Shown piece after piece: positions 61,501 to 64,000 of a stretch of 64,000 nucleotides of DNA. Below the pieces are notes generated by a model. It saw nothing but the letters and a program-made list of their open reading frames with translations. It was not told where the DNA came from and ran no database searches. A program made the position numbers and the translations under genes. The stretch is taken from NCBI GenBank assembly GCA_002946415.1, contig NJPS01000044.1:930001-994000 (forward strand). Direction: 5' to 3'. The stretch's first letter is position 1. Every line of letters begins with the position of its first letter. This DNA comes from Rutstroemia sp. NJR-2017a BVV2 (taxonomy: Eukaryota; Ascomycota; Leotiomycetes; Helotiales; Rutstroemiaceae).

Positions 61501-64000
61501 TATGTAGCTTGGACACCAAGATGGTTTTGTGTTTGGAATATCATACTGATTAAACTCAGTCGTGGTACTTAGTGTTTTGCAATGTCCCCTACCATGGAGC
61601 TTCCGTCTAGAAGCACGTATGAGTGAGACTTGAGATGACGGGGTCGTAATTGGATATACGCAAGCTGGAACAGATGCATGAAAAACGGCGCTGGGTATAT
61701 ACTATTATTGTTCACCGTGTATCTTGTTCCACGCTCGAGAGTGATTATACAGGATTCCTTTCCGTTAGATGCATTCATGGAGTTGCGAGAGTAATCATCT
61801 ACATAGCAAAAGACTGTGTGTGGTAAGTGTTGGGATTCAGAGTAGCGAGGATATTCTGCCTGCTGCCTGTACTTGGGTGAACTTCTCATATCTTGATCAA
61901 AGCTAAGCAGGATATATTCGATGATAGATATCCACAACCGATTTACCACCCCCTACTATCTCTTCCCACGATCCTGCTTCCTAAATGCGGCAACACCATC
62001 CATCAAATCTCCTCCAAAGTTCATCATGCAGTCCCTGCTTTGTTGAAATGAAGGTTGCGGAATATCTTATGATCGCTAATATCTGGTTCTGAAAATTCAT
62101 GAGTTGAAAATGAACTCCATTACCATATTTCTCGCTGCCCATCCGTCCGTTTCCCTGATGTGACCACTCACAACTACACTAACTGATTACATCGTGCAGC
62201 TGTGAGGTAACAAACGCTATCTCGACTACCCTTCTTCTTGTCTTGTATGGGACTATTATTGTTCGGAACTTTCTGCAGCAAGTATATTGCAGCATGGTGT
62301 CTGGATTTCGTATACACATGGCTTGAACACTAACCTAACACGAAATATCACTTTCAACTCGGGGCTTCTTCTGCTCTTCTAACTGTGATGTTACTATGGT
62401 TTAAATCATGGCCCCAGGCCTCGGTCCCATCTTTTCCTATATATTCATTGAATATATCGTTGATTCTATCAAGCCAAGCACTGGAAACAAGCGCATATCA
62501 CTTAGGATTTACCGCCTGACCTTTCTCGTGCAGGATGGAAGAGAGAACCAGATGCTGCGAATTATACAGCTATTCCGGGATTAGGTGTGCGAAGTATGAA
62601 ATGCGAAGGATCCTGGAGAAGATGTGGAGGTTCGTGGTAGAGACCTGGGGTGAGATTACAGCTACGAGTTTGTAAGGTTAAATATGACTGTTTTATGAGG
62701 ATAAAAGTCATATTCACAGTATCACGATGGTTGTCTGAACTTCGCACGGAGAATTAATGTATATTGCTACTTGTTTGTGTCCATTGGCTCTTCCGGCACT
62801 ACGAGAGAGTGGATGAAGTCTGAAGCCCTAGCAGTTACTTGAGCTGTGATATACTCCAATCGTCAACGAACTACTTTTACTTACGTGTTCTACAAAATAG
62901 GATCCTCATCTGGTATCCCGAACGAGCATTTCGAACTACTCGGACATCAGAAATATGTTTCGTTATTAGATATGGCCCCAAGTTAGCAGCCCTCTTCCAA
63001 CTCACCCCCCAATTTTGATATTACATTGAAACTTTCCAAAACCACAAACCCCATGGAAAGTTCGAGCTCCAGACACGCTATTTGCTATCGATCTAGAATA
63101 TGCCAAGATCTTTATCCAACCAAATAATGTAATTCTCAGGTGACGAAACTATAGCGTACCATCCAAATAAACGAAACTCAAAAGTCGACCTAGGACTTCC
63201 CATGGTTGAGTCATTATGGTACACATTAGGTCCCAAAAACAAATTCAAAAGGCTAGATCGCTCTAGACTATCTATAGACTACTCTTCTGGCACCAAAACC
63301 AAATTTTCAATCGCAGCGGGTTATCCTCCTAACTTCCACTCCCCAGCAGTTGCGCCTTTCAAAGATATGAGTTGGGTTGTAGAAAACATGAAATGGAATT
63401 GTCTATACGTCTGGCATACAAACATTCTATCTTTGAGGCAGGTATATTCGGCCCTTTGATACTAGTCTTCGAAGTATGTTTGTGTTCATATGTAAAACCG
63501 AAGAGTAAACTCGGCGTATGGGGATCTTCCATAGTACTTGGCTGCTCACTCGTGTATGCGTGCTAAGTTCCGAGCTATTCCGTGGGATGATCTCGAGCAT
63601 TCTTTAACAACTTATATGAATGCTCGAGAACCTCTCAATCGGCGGGATGAGATGATACCTCTAGCTCCAGCTAAAGATGAATATATTTGCAGAAACTGTT
63701 CTCTCCGTGAGTGCCTTCGATCAGTCGTGAAGCTGTTGTTGCAAGTTGCAAGTCGCAAGTCGCAAGTGTGGTTTGCGGAAGCTGGAGAATGGTGACATCA
63801 GAATACGTCGTATGGCTAGTGGAGTCGATGGAGTGATGAGGTACTTGTAATTCCTTCATTGCTGAGTCTTTGGCATGATGTTTCCAAGTATTTTCATTCG
63901 TACATTCATATAAGCTCATTGGAAGACTAGCTGTCGCATGATTTGGGCAGGAAGATGAGAACGTATTGTAGGAGACCCTATCCGGATTGGAACTGTTGTT
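58572..64000. other. 5.4 kb gene-free right end
   Basis: No supported gene. It contains a TACAG repeat (59151-59180), TTTC units near 60.55 kb and an AT/AG dinucleotide run near 61.16-61.18 kb. A minus-strand segment ending at a stop at 61956 reads MMNFGGDLMDGVAAFRKQD, reminiscent of an enoyl-CoA hydratase C-terminus but isolated. An 85-codon frame at 63202-63459 (start ATG at 63202) is not recognised and could be the start of a gene or a relic. Confidence 0.45.
59151..59180 (+). repeat. Pentanucleotide repeat (ACAGT)n
   Basis: Consecutive ACAGT-type units with one T-to-C change. It is the densest instance of the CAGTAC word that recurs in the surrounding intergenic DNA. Confidence 0.85.

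Overview
The window reads as nuclear DNA of a filamentous ascomycete (Pezizomycotina). Genes carry short GT-AG introns, mostly 43-110 bases. They are transcribed from both strands without operons and encode fungus-typical families: fungal-specific transcription factors, DHA2 efflux pumps, a Yvc1-type channel, a plasma-membrane proton ATPase and a CsbD/Hmp1-like protein. A leotiomycete (Helotiales) is my best guess for the class, but the sequence alone does not prove it. I see no rRNA, convincing tRNA, CRISPR array, intact transposon or viral gene.

Layout. 0.7-6.5 kb: a DHA2 drug-transporter gene with one apparent frameshift (-), flanked by two diverged copies of a ~70-bp direct repeat, then a Yvc1-type vacuolar cation channel with 15 exons (+). 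8.0-10.3 kb: a fungal-specific transcription factor gene (-) that is in frame throughout except for one TAG in place of an expected Trp codon. 10.3-13.4 kb: no intact gene, only broken open patches on both strands. 13.4-15.3 kb: an intact DHA2 transporter (-). 17.0-21.7 kb: a 1553-residue RhoGEF with a possible RhoGAP-like region (-). 23.1-23.7 kb: a short Dcc1-like protein (+). 24.1-25.2 kb: a LYC1-type N-acetyltransferase (-). 27.6-30.6 kb: an RNF216-like RBR ubiquitin ligase (+). 31.4-32.2 kb: REV7/MAD2B (-). 32.7-36.0 kb: importin-9/Kap114 (+). 36.7-37.1 kb: CsbD-like protein (-). 37.5-38.9 kb: a secreted histidine-phosphatase-family protein (-) with a 6-base exon. 39.75-41.2 kb: a membrane-anchored MOSC protein (+). 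45.8-49.0 kb: a plasma-membrane H+-ATPase (-) between two very long intergenic regions. 55.5-56.3 kb: an alpha/beta-hydrolase pseudogene (-). 56.9-58.6 kb: a second fungal-specific transcription factor (+). 58.6-64 kb: no supported gene.

How the genes fit together. The central block (17-41 kb) is a dense run of housekeeping genes for GTPase signalling, cohesion or translesion DNA metabolism, nuclear import and ubiquitin transfer. They are mostly arranged as divergent or convergent pairs, with no sign of a metabolic cluster. Damaged genes lie in the outer parts: the frameshifted transporter, the transcription factor with a stop, and the hydrolase relic. The clearest unexplained signals are the direct repeats around the first transporter, a GC-rich double-hairpin segment near 25.7 kb, five 8-bp repeats just upstream of the proton-pump gene, and recurrent CAGTAC words in the long intergenic DNA from 44 to 60 kb. 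I did not find a multi-gene system that I would call new. Exon coordinates were derived by hand from splice signals and frame continuity.
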